Below, in pieces: positions 47,080 to 56,911 of a stretch of DNA of 64,000 nucleotides. A model generated the notes under the pieces. It searched no databases, was not told the DNA's origin, and saw only the letters and a program-made list of their open reading frames with translations. The DNA is taken from positions 186,001-250,000 of the forward strand of contig NZ_LMRG01000030.1 in assembly GCF_001425605.1 (NCBI RefSeq). The letters are read 5' to 3'. The stretch's first letter is position 1. Every line of letters starts with the position of its first letter. Made by a program: the position numbers and the translations under genes. Source of the stretch: Rhizobium sp. Leaf453 (GTDB taxonomy: Bacteria; Pseudomonadota; Alphaproteobacteria; Rhizobiales; Rhizobiaceae).

Positions 47080-48489
47080 TCAGGGAATCGTGAAAATATT
47101 GATCTGATCGGTAATCCCCCTCAGCGCAACGGGATGCGATGTCGGCATCAGGCCTGAGGCGGCCAGCACGCGCGAGGCACCTGGGTTGTCGAGCACGGAT
47201 CGTGTGGCGAAGATCTCGTGGGATGTCGCAAGGTGCTGGACGCGGGAGGCGATGTTGACGGTCTGGCCGAAATAATCCTGCCGCTCGTTCAGGCTGACCG
47301 CAATGCACGGTCCTTCATGGATGCCGATCTTCAAGAGCAGGTCTTCATTGCCGCGATCTTCGTTGAGGTTGCGCATCGCCTCGCGCATCCGCATCGCCGC
47401 GACAACGGCCCGGTCGGGCGTCGGAAAAGTCGCCATGACTGCGTCGCCGATGGTCTTCACCACCGCGCCGGCCTCGGCGCTGACGATCTCGTGCAGGATG
47501 CCGAAATGGGTCTTCACTAGGTCGAAAGCGGCGAGATCGCCGACTCGTTCATAAAGTTCGGTCGAGCCGCGTAGGTCGGTGAAGAGAAAGGTCAGGCTGG
47601 TGATCTTCAGTCGCTGGTCGACGCCCAGCGTGTCGGTGCGATAGATGTCGCGGAAGGTCTGGTTGGAGAGCACGCGCTTGGCGGTCAGGAACGGGCGGCG
47701 TTTGCCCAGTAGGTCATGCAGCGCGTCGTTGGCGATGCAGACGGAGGGCAGGGTGCGGCCGGCGGTGTGGTTCTCGACGGTGATGCGCACCGGGCCGGGC
47801 CGCATTTCCAGCGTTTCGCGATGCTGGTGACCGCGATCGAAGACCAGCGTCAGCGGCGTCCGCTCTTTGGTCGGCGGGCCCTTCACGTCGATGAACTGCG
47901 CGGCGTGCGTCACCGGCTCGAAGACGATGATGAAACCCTCCGGCAGTTGCAGCGATATGACTGCCTTTTCCCCGGCCGGCAGTTCGAGTGCCTCGAGCAT
48001 GAACTCGTCGACGTTTTCCTGGTAATCGTCTTCCGGCATGTCGACGCCGGAGCCCCAGTAGATCTGGCGAAAATACTCTGTCGGCGGCAGTTCGTGGGGA
48101 TTGTGCGCCGCTATATGACGGATGCGGGGACTGACGGTGAAGGTCACTTCAACCATCTCGTCCAGCGTCGGCTCGTAACCGGCGGCACAAAGCGCGCAGG
48201 TATATTGGTCACTCTGCACGGTTTTAAGCGACGTATTGGCATCGAGCACGCCGCCGCAGCCCGGACAGAGGATGTTCCAGGACATATCGAACAAGCCGAG
48301 CCGCGATGCATGCAGAAAGGCGTTGATCGCATCCTCGTCGTCGAGCCCATGACTGGCGGCGAAAGCGAGCGCGTTGACGCGTCCGAGCTTGCGGTCGGGT
48401 GCCTCATGCACGAGCCGCTCGATGGCATCGACGATATCGGGCTTTGCCGATTGGAGCAGCACCGCGAACAAAGACTGGGCTTCACTCAT
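47080..48489 (-). CDS. Class III adenylate/guanylate cyclase with DUF5939-like N-terminal part
   Basis: 469 residues. A zinc-ribbon-like segment CPGCGG ... CALCAAG (about 75-100) lies in the N-terminal region that matches the DUF5939 type. The C-terminal cyclase catalytic domain has TFLFTDLRGSTELYERVGD (metal-binding Asp), KTIGDAVMATF (second Asp) and QDYFGQTVNIASRVQ. It makes cAMP or cGMP from NTP in the cytoplasm; which one is not decidable. No membrane segment. An alternating Cys pair suggests redox or metal sensing. Single gene. Confidence 0.9.
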   Translation of the reverse strand: MSEAQSLFAVLLQSAKPDIVDAIERLVHEAPDRKLGRVNALAFAASHGLDDEDAINAFLHASRLGLFDMSWNILCPGCGGVLDANTSLKTVQSDQYTCALCAAGYEPTLDEMVEVTFTVSPRIRHIAAHNPHELPPTEYFRQIYWGSGVDMPEDDYQENVDEFMLEALELPAGEKAVISLQLPEGFIIVFEPVTHAAQFIDVKGPPTKERTPLTLVFDRGHQHRETLEMRPGPVRITVENHTAGRTLPSVCIANDALHDLLGKRRPFLTAKRVLSNQTFRDIYRTDTLGVDQRLKITSLTFLFTDLRGSTELYERVGDLAAFDLVKTHFGILHEIVSAEAGAVVKTIGDAVMATFPTPDRAVVAAMRMREAMRNLNEDRGNEDLLLKIGIHEGPCIAVSLNERQDYFGQTVNIASRVQHLATSHEIFATRSVLDNPGASRVLAASGLMPTSHPVALRGITDQINIFTIP

Positions 48490-48564
48490 ATCGGCACTCT
48501 ACACCAAATCCGAAATTTCAGCATATTAGTTTTGCGTGATGCTTGGCGTCGCTGGCCGGATTTC

Positions 48565-49593
48565 CTAGCTTTTTCCGGCCACCACCAGCACCTTCACTTC
48601 GCCCGGAGCCGGCGGATTTCGGATGACCTCCGGCGCGTCGTCCAGCGCGATTTCCCGCGAGATCAGCGCCTCGACATTGATCCGTCCCGAGGCCACCAGA
48701 TCGGCGGCGCGGCGGTGGGTATGGGGGTTGATGAACGATCCCAACACCCGAAGCTCCCGGAAGAGTATATCGAACGGTTCGATCGATACCTTGTCCCCCT
48801 GCGCCATCACGCCAAGGATCACCACGGTGCCTCCGGCCTTGGCGAGCCGCGTCGATTGCTCGACTGTCTCGGCGACTCCGGCACATTCGATCACCACGTC
48901 AACACCGCCCGGCACCAGCCCGTCCGGTCCGGTCATCTCGGCAACGATGTCGCCGGCGGATGGGTCGACGCTTCCCGTGGCGCCCAATCGTTCCGCCAGC
49001 TTCCGCTTGGCCTCTTGCCGCGTCGAGAGAATGACCGTGGTTGCGCCGGCAAGCCGCGCCAGTTGCACGGTTAGAAGCCCGATGACGCCGCCGCCGAGCA
49101 CGACGACGGAGGAGCCCGCCTTGATCTCGGCCATGTCGATACCGTGCAGGCAGCAGGCGAGCGGCTCGCAGAAGGCGCCGAAGCGCGGATCGAGCGACAG
49201 TGGAATCTCGAAGGCCTGCTTTTGCGGAACGATGACATAATCGGCGAAACCGCCGTCACGGCTGATGCCGATGGCCTTCAGATTGCGGCAGAGATTGATG
49301 CGCCCGGCCTGGCATTGCGGGCAACGGCCGCAGGAAATGTTGGGATCGCCGGTAATGCGGGCACCGAGCGTGAAGCCCTGCACGTCAGCGCCGACGGCCT
49401 CGACGATGCCGGAAAATTCATGGCCGAGCGTCACCGGCGGCGTCGAGGGAAATTCACCGTGCAGCAGGTGGCGATCCGTGCCGCAGATGCCGCAGGCCTC
49501 GACCCGCACCAGAAGGTCACCGGGGCCGGGAACGGGCGTGTCCACCTCGCGCACGAACAGATTGCCGATCGATTCCAGACGCATGGCCTTCAT
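48565..49593 (-). CDS. Zinc-dependent alcohol/threonine-dehydrogenase-like oxidoreductase
   Basis: 342 residues from the ATG at 49593. MDR family: catalytic zinc ligands in EACGICGTDRHLLHGEF and GHEFSGIV, structural zinc CGRCPQCQAGRINLC, and NAD site VVLGGGVIGLLTVQLA. It resembles L-threonine 3-dehydrogenase/sorbitol dehydrogenase and L-idonate types. Substrate open. Single gene, no sugar-transport neighbours. Confidence 0.9.
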   Translation of the reverse strand: MKAMRLESIGNLFVREVDTPVPGPGDLLVRVEACGICGTDRHLLHGEFPSTPPVTLGHEFSGIVEAVGADVQGFTLGARITGDPNISCGRCPQCQAGRINLCRNLKAIGISRDGGFADYVIVPQKQAFEIPLSLDPRFGAFCEPLACCLHGIDMAEIKAGSSVVVLGGGVIGLLTVQLARLAGATTVILSTRQEAKRKLAERLGATGSVDPSAGDIVAEMTGPDGLVPGGVDVVIECAGVAETVEQSTRLAKAGGTVVILGVMAQGDKVSIEPFDILFRELRVLGSFINPHTHRRAADLVASGRINVEALISREIALDDAPEVIRNPPAPGEVKVLVVAGKS

Positions 49594-49786
49594 GTACCGT
49601 TCCTCCCAAAACAAGCGTGGTCATTGTTGCATGCGCAATCGCCTGCTGCCAACGGCTGCATGAAATTTCTGCGTGTGGTTGAACTTTGTCGTTTTGGTCT
49701 TGCACAAAATCGTCTCTGGCGCGTTATATGGTCTCCAATGCAGGCCGGTCGGCCATATGAGAATGCAGAAGACGGGAGATCGCACC

Positions 49787-50722
49787 ATGGAATGGAAGGG
49801 CCGGCGCCAATCGGGCAATATCGAGGATCAGCGCGGATCCGGTCCCGTCCGGGGTGGTCTTGGCGGAAATCCGTTCGGTCGCGGCGGCGGTTTCCGCATC
49901 CCGACCGGCGGTGGCGGTCGTGGCGGCGGCATGAGCATCGGCACGATCATCTTCCTCGTGGTCATTTATTTTGTCCTGAAGATGATGGGTATCGACATGC
50001 TGCAGGTGCTCGACGGCGGCCAGGGAGGATCGCCATCCGGGTATGAGCAGACGCAGGGATCGTCCCCGCAGGGCTCCGCCCAGGAGGAGGAAACCAAGGC
50101 CTTCGTCTCGACGGTGCTGGCTGAAACAGAAGACACCTGGAACGGTATCTTCCAGGCCAGCGGCGAAACCTACGAGGAGCCGAAGCTGGTTCTGTTCCGC
50201 GACGGCATCAATTCCGCCTGCGGCATGGCCTCGTCTGCGACCGGTCCGTTCTATTGCCCGGGCGATCACAAGGTCTATCTTGACATGGCCTTCTTCGACG
50301 AACTGGCGCAGAAGTTTGACGCGGCCGGCGATTTCGCCGAAGCCTATGTCATCGCGCATGAGGTCGGCCACCACGTCCAGAACCTGCTCGGCATCCTGCC
50401 AAAGGTCAATCAGCAGCGTCAGCAGGTGAGCGAGGCTGAATCCAACCAGCTGTCCGTGCGCGTTGAACTGCAGGCGGATTGCTTTGCGGGCATCTGGGGC
50501 AAGTATACCGAGCAGAAGGGCCTGCTCGAGCAGGGGGACCTGGAGGAAGCACTGAACGCCGCGACCCAGATCGGCGACGATACCCTGCAGAAGCGCACCC
50601 AGGGCTATGTCGTTCCCGAAAGCTTCAACCACGGCACATCCGCCCAGCGCGCAACCTGGTTCAAGCGGGGCTTCGAAAGCGGCAAGCTTTCGGCTTGCGA
50701 TACGTTCAAGGGCAATATCTGA
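49787..50722 (+). CDS. Neutral zinc metallopeptidase, YpfJ/KPN_02809 family
   Basis: 311 residues from the ATG at 49787, with GGGAG upstream. An N-terminal Gly/Arg-rich cytoplasmic tail (RGGGFRIPTGGGGRGGG), one membrane helix at about 51-67, then a periplasmic domain with the zinc motif HEVGHH and QADCFAGIW. Two Cys (GINSACGM, FYCPG) are typical of the family. Function not established experimentally. A strong terminator follows. Confidence 0.9.
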   Translation: MEWKGRRQSGNIEDQRGSGPVRGGLGGNPFGRGGGFRIPTGGGGRGGGMSIGTIIFLVVIYFVLKMMGIDMLQVLDGGQGGSPSGYEQTQGSSPQGSAQEEETKAFVSTVLAETEDTWNGIFQASGETYEEPKLVLFRDGINSACGMASSATGPFYCPGDHKVYLDMAFFDELAQKFDAAGDFAEAYVIAHEVGHHVQNLLGILPKVNQQRQQVSEAESNQLSVRVELQADCFAGIWGKYTEQKGLLEQGDLEEALNAATQIGDDTLQKRTQGYVVPESFNHGTSAQRATWFKRGFESGKLSACDTFKGNI

Positions 50723-50751
50723 GCCCAGCCGACGTTTAAGCCGTGATTTTT

Positions 50752-50787
50752 CGCCCGCGCCAGTCGATCGCCGCGCGGGCGATTTTG
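50752..50787 (+). terminator. Terminator after the zinc metallopeptidase
   Basis: CGCCCGCGC (50752-50760) pairs with GCGCGGGCG (50773-50781), followed by ATTTTGTGT. Confidence 0.75.
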
Positions 50788-50966
50788 TGTCAAAAAGGAC
50801 GCGCATAGGTCGTGTCCGGAAAAATTTCGTTTCGGTCTCGCCGCAGCGGTCGCAAAGCCCATAAAACGAACTATATCTTTCTTGATGACTGGCTGCATGC
50901 CTCGGCGCGCCGGTCAGGTTTTCGCCCTCGGGCCGATTGCTCCGGGGGCCGGTAAAGGAAGGTGCC

Positions 50967-51302
50967 ATGTTGAAATCCATTTCCCTCGCCATCGTAGCGG
51001 CCACGCTGAGTCTGTCTGCCGCGGCGCCCGCGGGAGCGACCGAAACACTCGCGACCATCCTGTTCGGTCATCCGTCCGAGCGCGGCATCGCCGTCATCTT
51101 CGTGCGGTCGAGCTATCACAATGACGACAATGTTCCGGTGATCTACCGCCGCCCCTCCGCCGAGATGCGGGCCCGCGCCCAGAGCGAGATCGCGTCCAAT
51201 CCGGTGATCCGCGCCTCGCTCGAGCGCCGCAAGATCCAGCCGCACAACGTCCTTGCCATCCAGACCGCGCTAAATGGCGGCAAGGTCATCTATGCGCGAT
51301 GA
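50967..51302 (+). CDS. Small secreted protein, first of two paralogues
   Basis: 111 residues from the ATG at 50967, preceded by GGAAGG. Signal peptide MLKSISLAIVAATLSLSAA with cleavage near GATET. The mature part has VAIQT-like end: VLAIQTALNGGKVIYAR, and YRRPSAEMRARAQSEI. No Cys, no known domain. Unknown function; the paralogue follows 108 bases downstream. Confidence 0.75.
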   Translation: MLKSISLAIVAATLSLSAAAPAGATETLATILFGHPSERGIAVIFVRSSYHNDDNVPVIYRRPSAEMRARAQSEIASNPVIRASLERRKIQPHNVLAIQTALNGGKVIYAR

Positions 51303-51410
51303 CGGCGCGGGTCGTCGGCATGACTCTATGAGATGAAAACTGAACGTGTTTCGCCGCCCGGCCGACCCGGCATCTGAATCGAAGGCCGCTGTGATTTGGG
51401 GAGAATGACC

Positions 51411-51758
51411 ATGAAGAAGTTTCTCGCGCTTGTGCTTGCGGCCGCCCTCATGGCTCCTGTTGGAGCCGGTCTTGCGACAGGCACGGCCTATGCGCAGAAA
51501 GCGCGCACCAGCCGCGATGCGAGCACCGGTCCCCGGGTCACTGTCATCTATGTCCGCGATTATGTTGGTCCGGACGAGATTGATGACGTGCCACGGACCT
51601 ACCGCTTCCCATCAGCTCAGACGCGGGCAAAAGGGCAAGCGGAAATCCGCAATGTCCCGAATATTCGCGCTGCCCTGCAGAAACGTGGCATTCCCGCCTA
51701 TCGGGTGATTGGCGTGCAGACAGCCTTCAACGGCGGCAAGATCGTCTATGTCGAGTGA
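51411..51758 (+). CDS. Small secreted protein, second paralogue
   Basis: 115 residues from the ATG at 51411, with GGGGAG at 7-base spacing; an ATG two codons earlier is too close to that site. Signal peptide MKKFLALVLAAALMAPVGA. The mature part mirrors the preceding gene: TYRFPSAQTRAKGQAEI, IRAALQKRGIPAYRVIGV and QTAFNGGKIVYVE. The two genes look like an old tandem duplication. A stable hairpin follows. Confidence 0.75.
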   Translation: MKKFLALVLAAALMAPVGAGLATGTAYAQKARTSRDASTGPRVTVIYVRDYVGPDEIDDVPRTYRFPSAQTRAKGQAEIRNVPNIRAALQKRGIPAYRVIGVQTAFNGGKIVYVE

Positions 51759-51768
51759 ATTGCTTGCG

Positions 51769-51818
51769 CAGGGAGAGGCTCCAGGCAGCGCCCGGAGCCT
51801 CTCCCTGCGGGGGCGTTT
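51769..51818 (+). terminator. Strong hairpin after the small secreted protein genes
   Basis: CAGGGAGAGGCTCC and GGAGCCTCTCCCTG form a perfect 14-bp stem around an 11-base loop, with TTTTT nine bases later. It probably serves the plus-strand gene and the convergent aldo/keto reductase. Confidence 0.7.
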
Positions 51819-51823
51819 TTCTG

Positions 51824-52819
51824 TTATTTCTCGCTGTCCATATGCGCCAGCATCGCTTCCGGATAGCGCCCGCCGGCAGCGGCATTCTTCGGGATCGCCG
51901 CTTCGATGGCGGATAGATCGCCTCCCGTAAGCTGGACGTTTTGTGATCCCAGCGCCTCCTCCAGCCGCTCGACCTTGCGGGCACCGACCAGCGGAATGAT
52001 ATCGCTGCCCTGCGCCGCTACCCACGCAATGGCGATCTGGGCGACTGAAACACCCTTGGCGCCGGCAATGGTGCGAAGCGCATCGACCAGCGCCAGGTTC
52101 GTGTCGATATTCTCGCCCTGGAAGCGCGGGCTGTAGGCGCGGAAATCGCCCTTGCTCTGTCCCTGGCCCTTTTGCCAATGGCCGCTGATCAGGCCGCGAG
52201 ACAGAACACCATAGGCGGTGATGCCGATGCCGAGTTCCCGGCAGGTCGGCAGGATCGTATCCTCGATGCCACGCGAGATCAGCGAATATTCGATCTGCAG
52301 ATCGGCTATCGGATGGACCGCCGCCGCACGGCGGATGGTGTCCGCGCCGACTTCCGACAGGCCGATATGCCGGACATAACCCGCCTTGATCATGTCGGCG
52401 ATGGCGCCGACCGTGTCCTCGATCGGCACGTTCGGATCGAGCCGGGCAGGGCGGTAGATGTCGATATAGTCGACGCCCAGCCGCTGCAGCGTGTAGGCAA
52501 TGAAATTCTTCAGCGCCGCCGGACGGTTGTCGATGCCGTTGAAGCCGCCATCGCGGTCGCGCAAGGCGCCCGTCTTGACGCTGATGATGGCCTTGTCGCG
52601 GGCAACGCCCTTCAGCGCTTCGCCGATCAGCATTTCGTTATGCCCCATGCCGTAGAAGTCGCCGGTGTCGAACAGGTTGACACCAGCCTCCAGCGCCGCG
52701 TGAATGGTGGCGATGCCCTCTGCGCGATCCGATGGCCCATACATGCCGGACATGCCCATGCAGCCGAGGCCGAGGGTCGAGACCGAGGGGCCTGTCTTGC
52801 CGAGTTGAATATATTTCAT
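51824..52819 (-). CDS. Aldo/keto reductase
   Basis: 331 residues, TIM-barrel AKR. LGLGCMGMSGMYGP near the N-terminus, catalytic Asp/Tyr in NLFDTGDFYGMGHNE, GYVRHIGLSEVG, and NADPH site region PLVGARKVERLEEALGS. The YajO/AKR11-like layout suggests reduction of small aldehydes. In one stretch YIDIYRPARLDPNVPIEDTVGA replaces the commoner YQPHRxD pattern. It is divergent from a LysR gene, its likely regulator. Confidence 0.92.
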   Translation of the reverse strand: MKYIQLGKTGPSVSTLGLGCMGMSGMYGPSDRAEGIATIHAALEAGVNLFDTGDFYGMGHNEMLIGEALKGVARDKAIISVKTGALRDRDGGFNGIDNRPAALKNFIAYTLQRLGVDYIDIYRPARLDPNVPIEDTVGAIADMIKAGYVRHIGLSEVGADTIRRAAAVHPIADLQIEYSLISRGIEDTILPTCRELGIGITAYGVLSRGLISGHWQKGQGQSKGDFRAYSPRFQGENIDTNLALVDALRTIAGAKGVSVAQIAIAWVAAQGSDIIPLVGARKVERLEEALGSQNVQLTGGDLSAIEAAIPKNAAAGGRYPEAMLAHMDSEK

Positions 52820-52923
52820 GACACGTTTCCTGTTGCGGTAAATTCCGATGAGCCGGTTTTACCGCGAAACGCTTTGTGCGATAATCATGATCGATATGCA
52901 CAAGCTGTTTGGAAAATCGTACA

Positions 52924-53823
52924 ATGACCGATCTGCCGCTTGCCGATCTCGATGCCTTCATGGCCGTGGCGCGCGAGCGCAATTTTCGCGCCGCCGCGCG
53001 CAAGCGACAGGTGTCCGCCTCCTCGCTCAGCGAAGCCTTGCGGCGGCTGGAGGAACGGCTTGGCGTTCGCCTGCTCAATCGCACCACCCGCAGCGTCACG
53101 CTGACGGAGGCGGGCGAACAGTTGATGGAGCGACTGTCGCCGGCCTTGGGTGAGGTCGCCTCGGCGCTCGACCAGATCGGAAGTTTTCGCGATAGTGCTA
53201 CCGGCACGCTGCGTCTCAACGTTGCCACCGTCGTCGCCAAGGTCGTGCTGCCGGATATCGTCGCGGATTTTCTCAAGGCCTATCCCGGCATCACCTTGGA
53301 AGTGATCGGCGACGACAGTTTCATCGATGTGCTCGCCGCCGGCTTCGATGCGGGCGTGCGCTACGACGAGCGGCTGGAAAAGGATATGATCGCCGTGCCG
53401 ATCGGCCCGCGCCGCCAGCGCTTTGTCACCGCTGCGTCGCCGGCCTATCTGCTCGCCCACGGCGAACCGCGCCATCCGCGCGATATCCTCGACCATGTCT
53501 GCATACGACACCGCTTCGCCAGCGGCCGGGTCTCGTCCTGGGAATATGAGCGCGGCAACGAGGTGGTGCGCATCTCGCCGCAAGCCCGCATTACCGCCAA
53601 CACGCTGGAACTGGAAATCAGCGCCGCCGTTGCCGGTCTCGGCATCATCGCCACCTTCGAGGAGTTTCTGGCACCGGCCATCGAGACGGGCGGATTGGTG
53701 CCCATCCTGCAGGACTGGGCGCCGGAATTTCCCGGTCCCTATCTCTATTACGCCAGCCGCCATCACATGCCGCCGCCGCTGCGCGCCTTTATCGACTTCA
53801 TCAAGAGCCGGCCGAGAACATGA
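52924..53823 (+). CDS. LysR-family transcriptional regulator
   Basis: 299 residues from the ATG at 52924. HTH: NFRAAARKRQVSASSLSEALRRLE at about 21-44; effector domain with ASGRVSSWEYERG and a LysR-typical C-terminus. Divergent from the aldo/keto reductase with a 104-base gap. Close to the AaeR/DhfA-type LysRs that govern such reductases. Confidence 0.92.
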   Translation: MTDLPLADLDAFMAVARERNFRAAARKRQVSASSLSEALRRLEERLGVRLLNRTTRSVTLTEAGEQLMERLSPALGEVASALDQIGSFRDSATGTLRLNVATVVAKVVLPDIVADFLKAYPGITLEVIGDDSFIDVLAAGFDAGVRYDERLEKDMIAVPIGPRRQRFVTAASPAYLLAHGEPRHPRDILDHVCIRHRFASGRVSSWEYERGNEVVRISPQARITANTLELEISAAVAGLGIIATFEEFLAPAIETGGLVPILQDWAPEFPGPYLYYASRHHMPPPLRAFIDFIKSRPRT

Positions 53824-53977
53824 CCTCAATGCCCGATCAATGTTCCAGAAGCACTCATCAAGAACATTGAAATGTTCACGTATTGTTTCCATCCAATTTT
53901 TTCGATAAACAGCCTTTGCCAGTCCGCGTTCGCGTTCTGTATCCGTTTGAAGCCGATGCTGTTGAGAGGTGCGTTCG

Positions 53978-55234
53978 ATGATCGATCCGAAGTCAGCGCG
54001 GCGCGGCCTCGTTCTGGTTTTCATCATTCTGTTCCTCGATATCATGGGCATCGCCATCATCGTGCCGGTGCTGCCGAGCTATCTGAAGGAACTGACGGGC
54101 GACACGATCAGTGAGGCGGCGGTCGATGGCGGCTGGCTGCTTCTGGTCTATTCCGGCATGCAGTTCCTGTTCGCGCCGCTGATCGGCAACCTGTCGGATC
54201 GCTTCGGCCGCCGGCCGATCCTGCTCGCCTCGGTGCTGACCTTCGCGCTCGACAATCTCATCTGCGCACTGGCGGTCAGCTACTGGATGCTGTTCGTCGG
54301 GCGGGTGCTTGCCGGTATCAGCGGCGCCAGTTTCTCGACGGCGGCGGCCTACATCGCCGATGTCAGCGATGACAGCAACCGTGCCAAGAATTTCGGCCTG
54401 ATCGGCATCGCCTTCGGCACAGGCTTTGCGCTCGGGCCGGTGCTGGGCGGCCTGCTCGGTGAGTTCGGTCCACGTATTCCCTTCTATGGCGCCGCCGCCC
54501 TGTCCTTTGCCAACTTCCTCGTCGCCTGGTTCCTATTGCCGGAAACGCTGGAGAGCCACAATCGCCGCCGTTTCGAATGGCGTCGCGCCAATCCGCTGGG
54601 CGCGCTGAAACAGATGCGCAACTATCCCGGCATCGGCTGGGTGCTGCTGGTGTTCTTCCTGTTCTGGCAGGCGCACGCGGTCTATCCCGCCGTCTGGTCC
54701 TTCGTCTCGTCCTATCGCTACAATTGGAGCGAGGGGCAGATCGGCCTGTCGCTCGGCATTTTCGGCGTCTGCGGCGCGCTGGTCATGGCGGTCGTGCTGC
54801 CGCGCATCATCCCGCTCCTCGGCGAATGGAAGACCGGCGCGGTCGGCCTGATCTTCACCGGGCTTGGGCTGTTCGGCTATGCCTTCTCGTTCCAGGGCTG
54901 GATGGTCTACGCCGTCATTCTCGTCACCTGCCTCGAAGCGCTGGCCGATCCACCGCTTCGCAGTATTGCGTCCGCCAAGGTGCCGCCATCGGCGCAGGGC
55001 GAGCTTCAAGGCGCGCTGTCGAGCATTTCCAGCTTCACCACCATTGTCGGTCCGCTGATATTTTCGCAGATGTTCAGCACCTTCACCGCGCCGGAAGCAC
55101 CCGTCGTCTTTGCCGGCGCTCCCTATCTGCTGGGCGGCATCTTCGTGATGCTGGCGATCGGCATCTATATTGTCAAGCTGCGGCCGGTCTCGTCGGTCAG
55201 CGAAGACCCGGATGGGGCAGCACAGTCGGCCTGA
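53978..55234 (+). CDS. MFS exporter, TetA/TCR-like
   Basis: 418 residues from the ATG at 53978, with GAGAGG upstream. Twelve helices; TCR-type motifs FLDIMGIAIIVPVLPSYL in helix 1 and NLSDRFGRRPILLAS in the 2-3 loop, and GFALGPVLGGLLGEFG (motif C) in helix 5. Drug efflux is likely; tetracycline specificity cannot be concluded. No repressor gene is adjacent. Confidence 0.92.
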   Translation: MIDPKSARRGLVLVFIILFLDIMGIAIIVPVLPSYLKELTGDTISEAAVDGGWLLLVYSGMQFLFAPLIGNLSDRFGRRPILLASVLTFALDNLICALAVSYWMLFVGRVLAGISGASFSTAAAYIADVSDDSNRAKNFGLIGIAFGTGFALGPVLGGLLGEFGPRIPFYGAAALSFANFLVAWFLLPETLESHNRRRFEWRRANPLGALKQMRNYPGIGWVLLVFFLFWQAHAVYPAVWSFVSSYRYNWSEGQIGLSLGIFGVCGALVMAVVLPRIIPLLGEWKTGAVGLIFTGLGLFGYAFSFQGWMVYAVILVTCLEALADPPLRSIASAKVPPSAQGELQGALSSISSFTTIVGPLIFSQMFSTFTAPEAPVVFAGAPYLLGGIFVMLAIGIYIVKLRPVSSVSEDPDGAAQSA

Positions 55235-55406
55235 CCCGCCGACCACTCCTCGTTGATCATGAAACGATCAAACTTTGTGATGTTTAGATGAAAAAATAAG
55301 CATTTTGGCCTTTGTTGCTGGTGCTTTATGGACGGTTCATCTATTTCGGTCTCTTCCGTCGTGCGGCCCATACTGGCTGCGACGAAGCCAAAGGCTCCAT
55401 TTCATC

Positions 55407-56813
55407 ATGCTGACATCGACCCCAAATCAGGCGGCCGTTCGCACCGATAATTCCTGGCCTGCCCATTATCGCGCAAGCATCTTGCTCGGCGTGCCCTTCG
55501 TCGGAGCGCAACTGGCGCAGTTCGCCATCCATGCCACAGACGTGCTAATGGTCGGCCGTCTCGGCACGACCGAACTCGCCGCCATGGTGCTGGCCGCACA
55601 GATGTTCTTCACCGTTTTCATCTTCGGTTCCGGCTTCGCCAATGCCGTCGTGCCGATCGTCGCCCAGGCGGAAGGCCGGGGGGACCGGGTCGCCGTTCGC
55701 CGCGCCGTGCGCATGGGCATGTGGGCCGTGCTCGGCTACGGCGTTTTCACGATGCCGCTGCTGTGGCATGCGGAGTCCGTTCTGAAGCTGATGCGCCAGC
55801 AACCCGAAGTGGCCGAACTTGCCGGCCATTATCTGCGTGTTGCCATGTGGGGCATGTTCCCGGCGCTGCTGTTCATGGTCCTGCGCGGTTTCCTGAGTTC
55901 GCTCGAACGGGCCGGCGTCATCCTCTATGTGACGATCATCGTGCTGCTGTCCAATGCGCTGCTCTGCTACATCTTCATCTACGGCCATTTCGGCGCGCCG
56001 GCGCTCGGCATCGTCGGTGCCGCCATTTCCGCGCTCGCCGTCAATACGCTGAGCTTCGTGCTGCTCTATGTCTATATTCAAGCCCAGCCGAAAACGCGGG
56101 AATATGAGATCTTCGTGCGCTTCTGGCGGCCGGATTGGCCGGTGCTGAAGGATGTAGTGAAACTCGGCCTGCCAATCGCGATCACCATCCTGGCCGAGGT
56201 CAGCCTGTTCACGGTGGCCTCGCTGCTGATGGGGATGATCGGCACTGTCGAGCTTGCCGCCCACGGGATCGCGCTGCAGTTCGCCTCCATCGCCTTCATG
56301 GTGCCGCTCGGTCTCGCCCAGGTCGCGACCGTTCGCATCGGTCTTGCCCATGGTCGCCGCGATGCGGAAGGCATCAAGCGGGCGGCGATCGCGGTTCTCG
56401 TCATCGGCTGCGGTTTTGCCTTGATCGGCAGCGCCGTCTTCGCCCTGTTTTCGCACGAGCTGGCAGCGCTTTATCTCGATACGCGCCGCCCGGATGCGGC
56501 ACAGGTTCTGGCCTATGCCGGCCCGCTGATCGTCATTGCCGGTGTGTTCCAGCTCGCCGATGGCGTGCAGGCGCTTGCCGCCGGCATGCTGCGCGGCCTG
56601 AAGGATACGACGGTACCGATGATCCTGTCGCTGCTCTCCTATTGGGCGATCGGTTTCGTTGCGGCCTACCTTCTCGCCTTCCATGCCGGTCTCGGTGGCG
56701 TCGGCGTCTGGTATGGCTTCGTGCTTGGCCTTTCCGCCGCCAGCATCTCGCTCACCTGGCGCTTCTTCCGCTTCCTGTCGCGGGAAAGGAAGCTGCTGGC
56801 GCTGCCGGCATAA
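55407..56813 (+). CDS. MATE-family multidrug efflux protein (NorM-like)
   Basis: 468 residues from the ATG at 55407 (MLTSTPNQAAV); the frame is open further upstream without family sequence. Twelve helices in two MatE repeats, with FVGAQLAQFAIHATDVLMVGRLGTTELAA at the start and VKLGLPIAITILAEVSLFT in the second half. Na+- or H+-driven export of cationic drugs. Adjacent to the MFS exporter on the same strand with a 172-base gap. Confidence 0.92.
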   Translation: MLTSTPNQAAVRTDNSWPAHYRASILLGVPFVGAQLAQFAIHATDVLMVGRLGTTELAAMVLAAQMFFTVFIFGSGFANAVVPIVAQAEGRGDRVAVRRAVRMGMWAVLGYGVFTMPLLWHAESVLKLMRQQPEVAELAGHYLRVAMWGMFPALLFMVLRGFLSSLERAGVILYVTIIVLLSNALLCYIFIYGHFGAPALGIVGAAISALAVNTLSFVLLYVYIQAQPKTREYEIFVRFWRPDWPVLKDVVKLGLPIAITILAEVSLFTVASLLMGMIGTVELAAHGIALQFASIAFMVPLGLAQVATVRIGLAHGRRDAEGIKRAAIAVLVIGCGFALIGSAVFALFSHELAALYLDTRRPDAAQVLAYAGPLIVIAGVFQLADGVQALAAGMLRGLKDTTVPMILSLLSYWAIGFVAAYLLAFHAGLGGVGVWYGFVLGLSAASISLTWRFFRFLSRERKLLALPA

Positions 56814-56911
56814 ACAGCGGCGCCCGTGGGGCGTCGCTGCAATCACTCAATTTTGTTCTTGATATGTTCTTTCGTCTTCCATAAGGTTTTGCTCAGCAAA
56901 CGGAGGATGAC

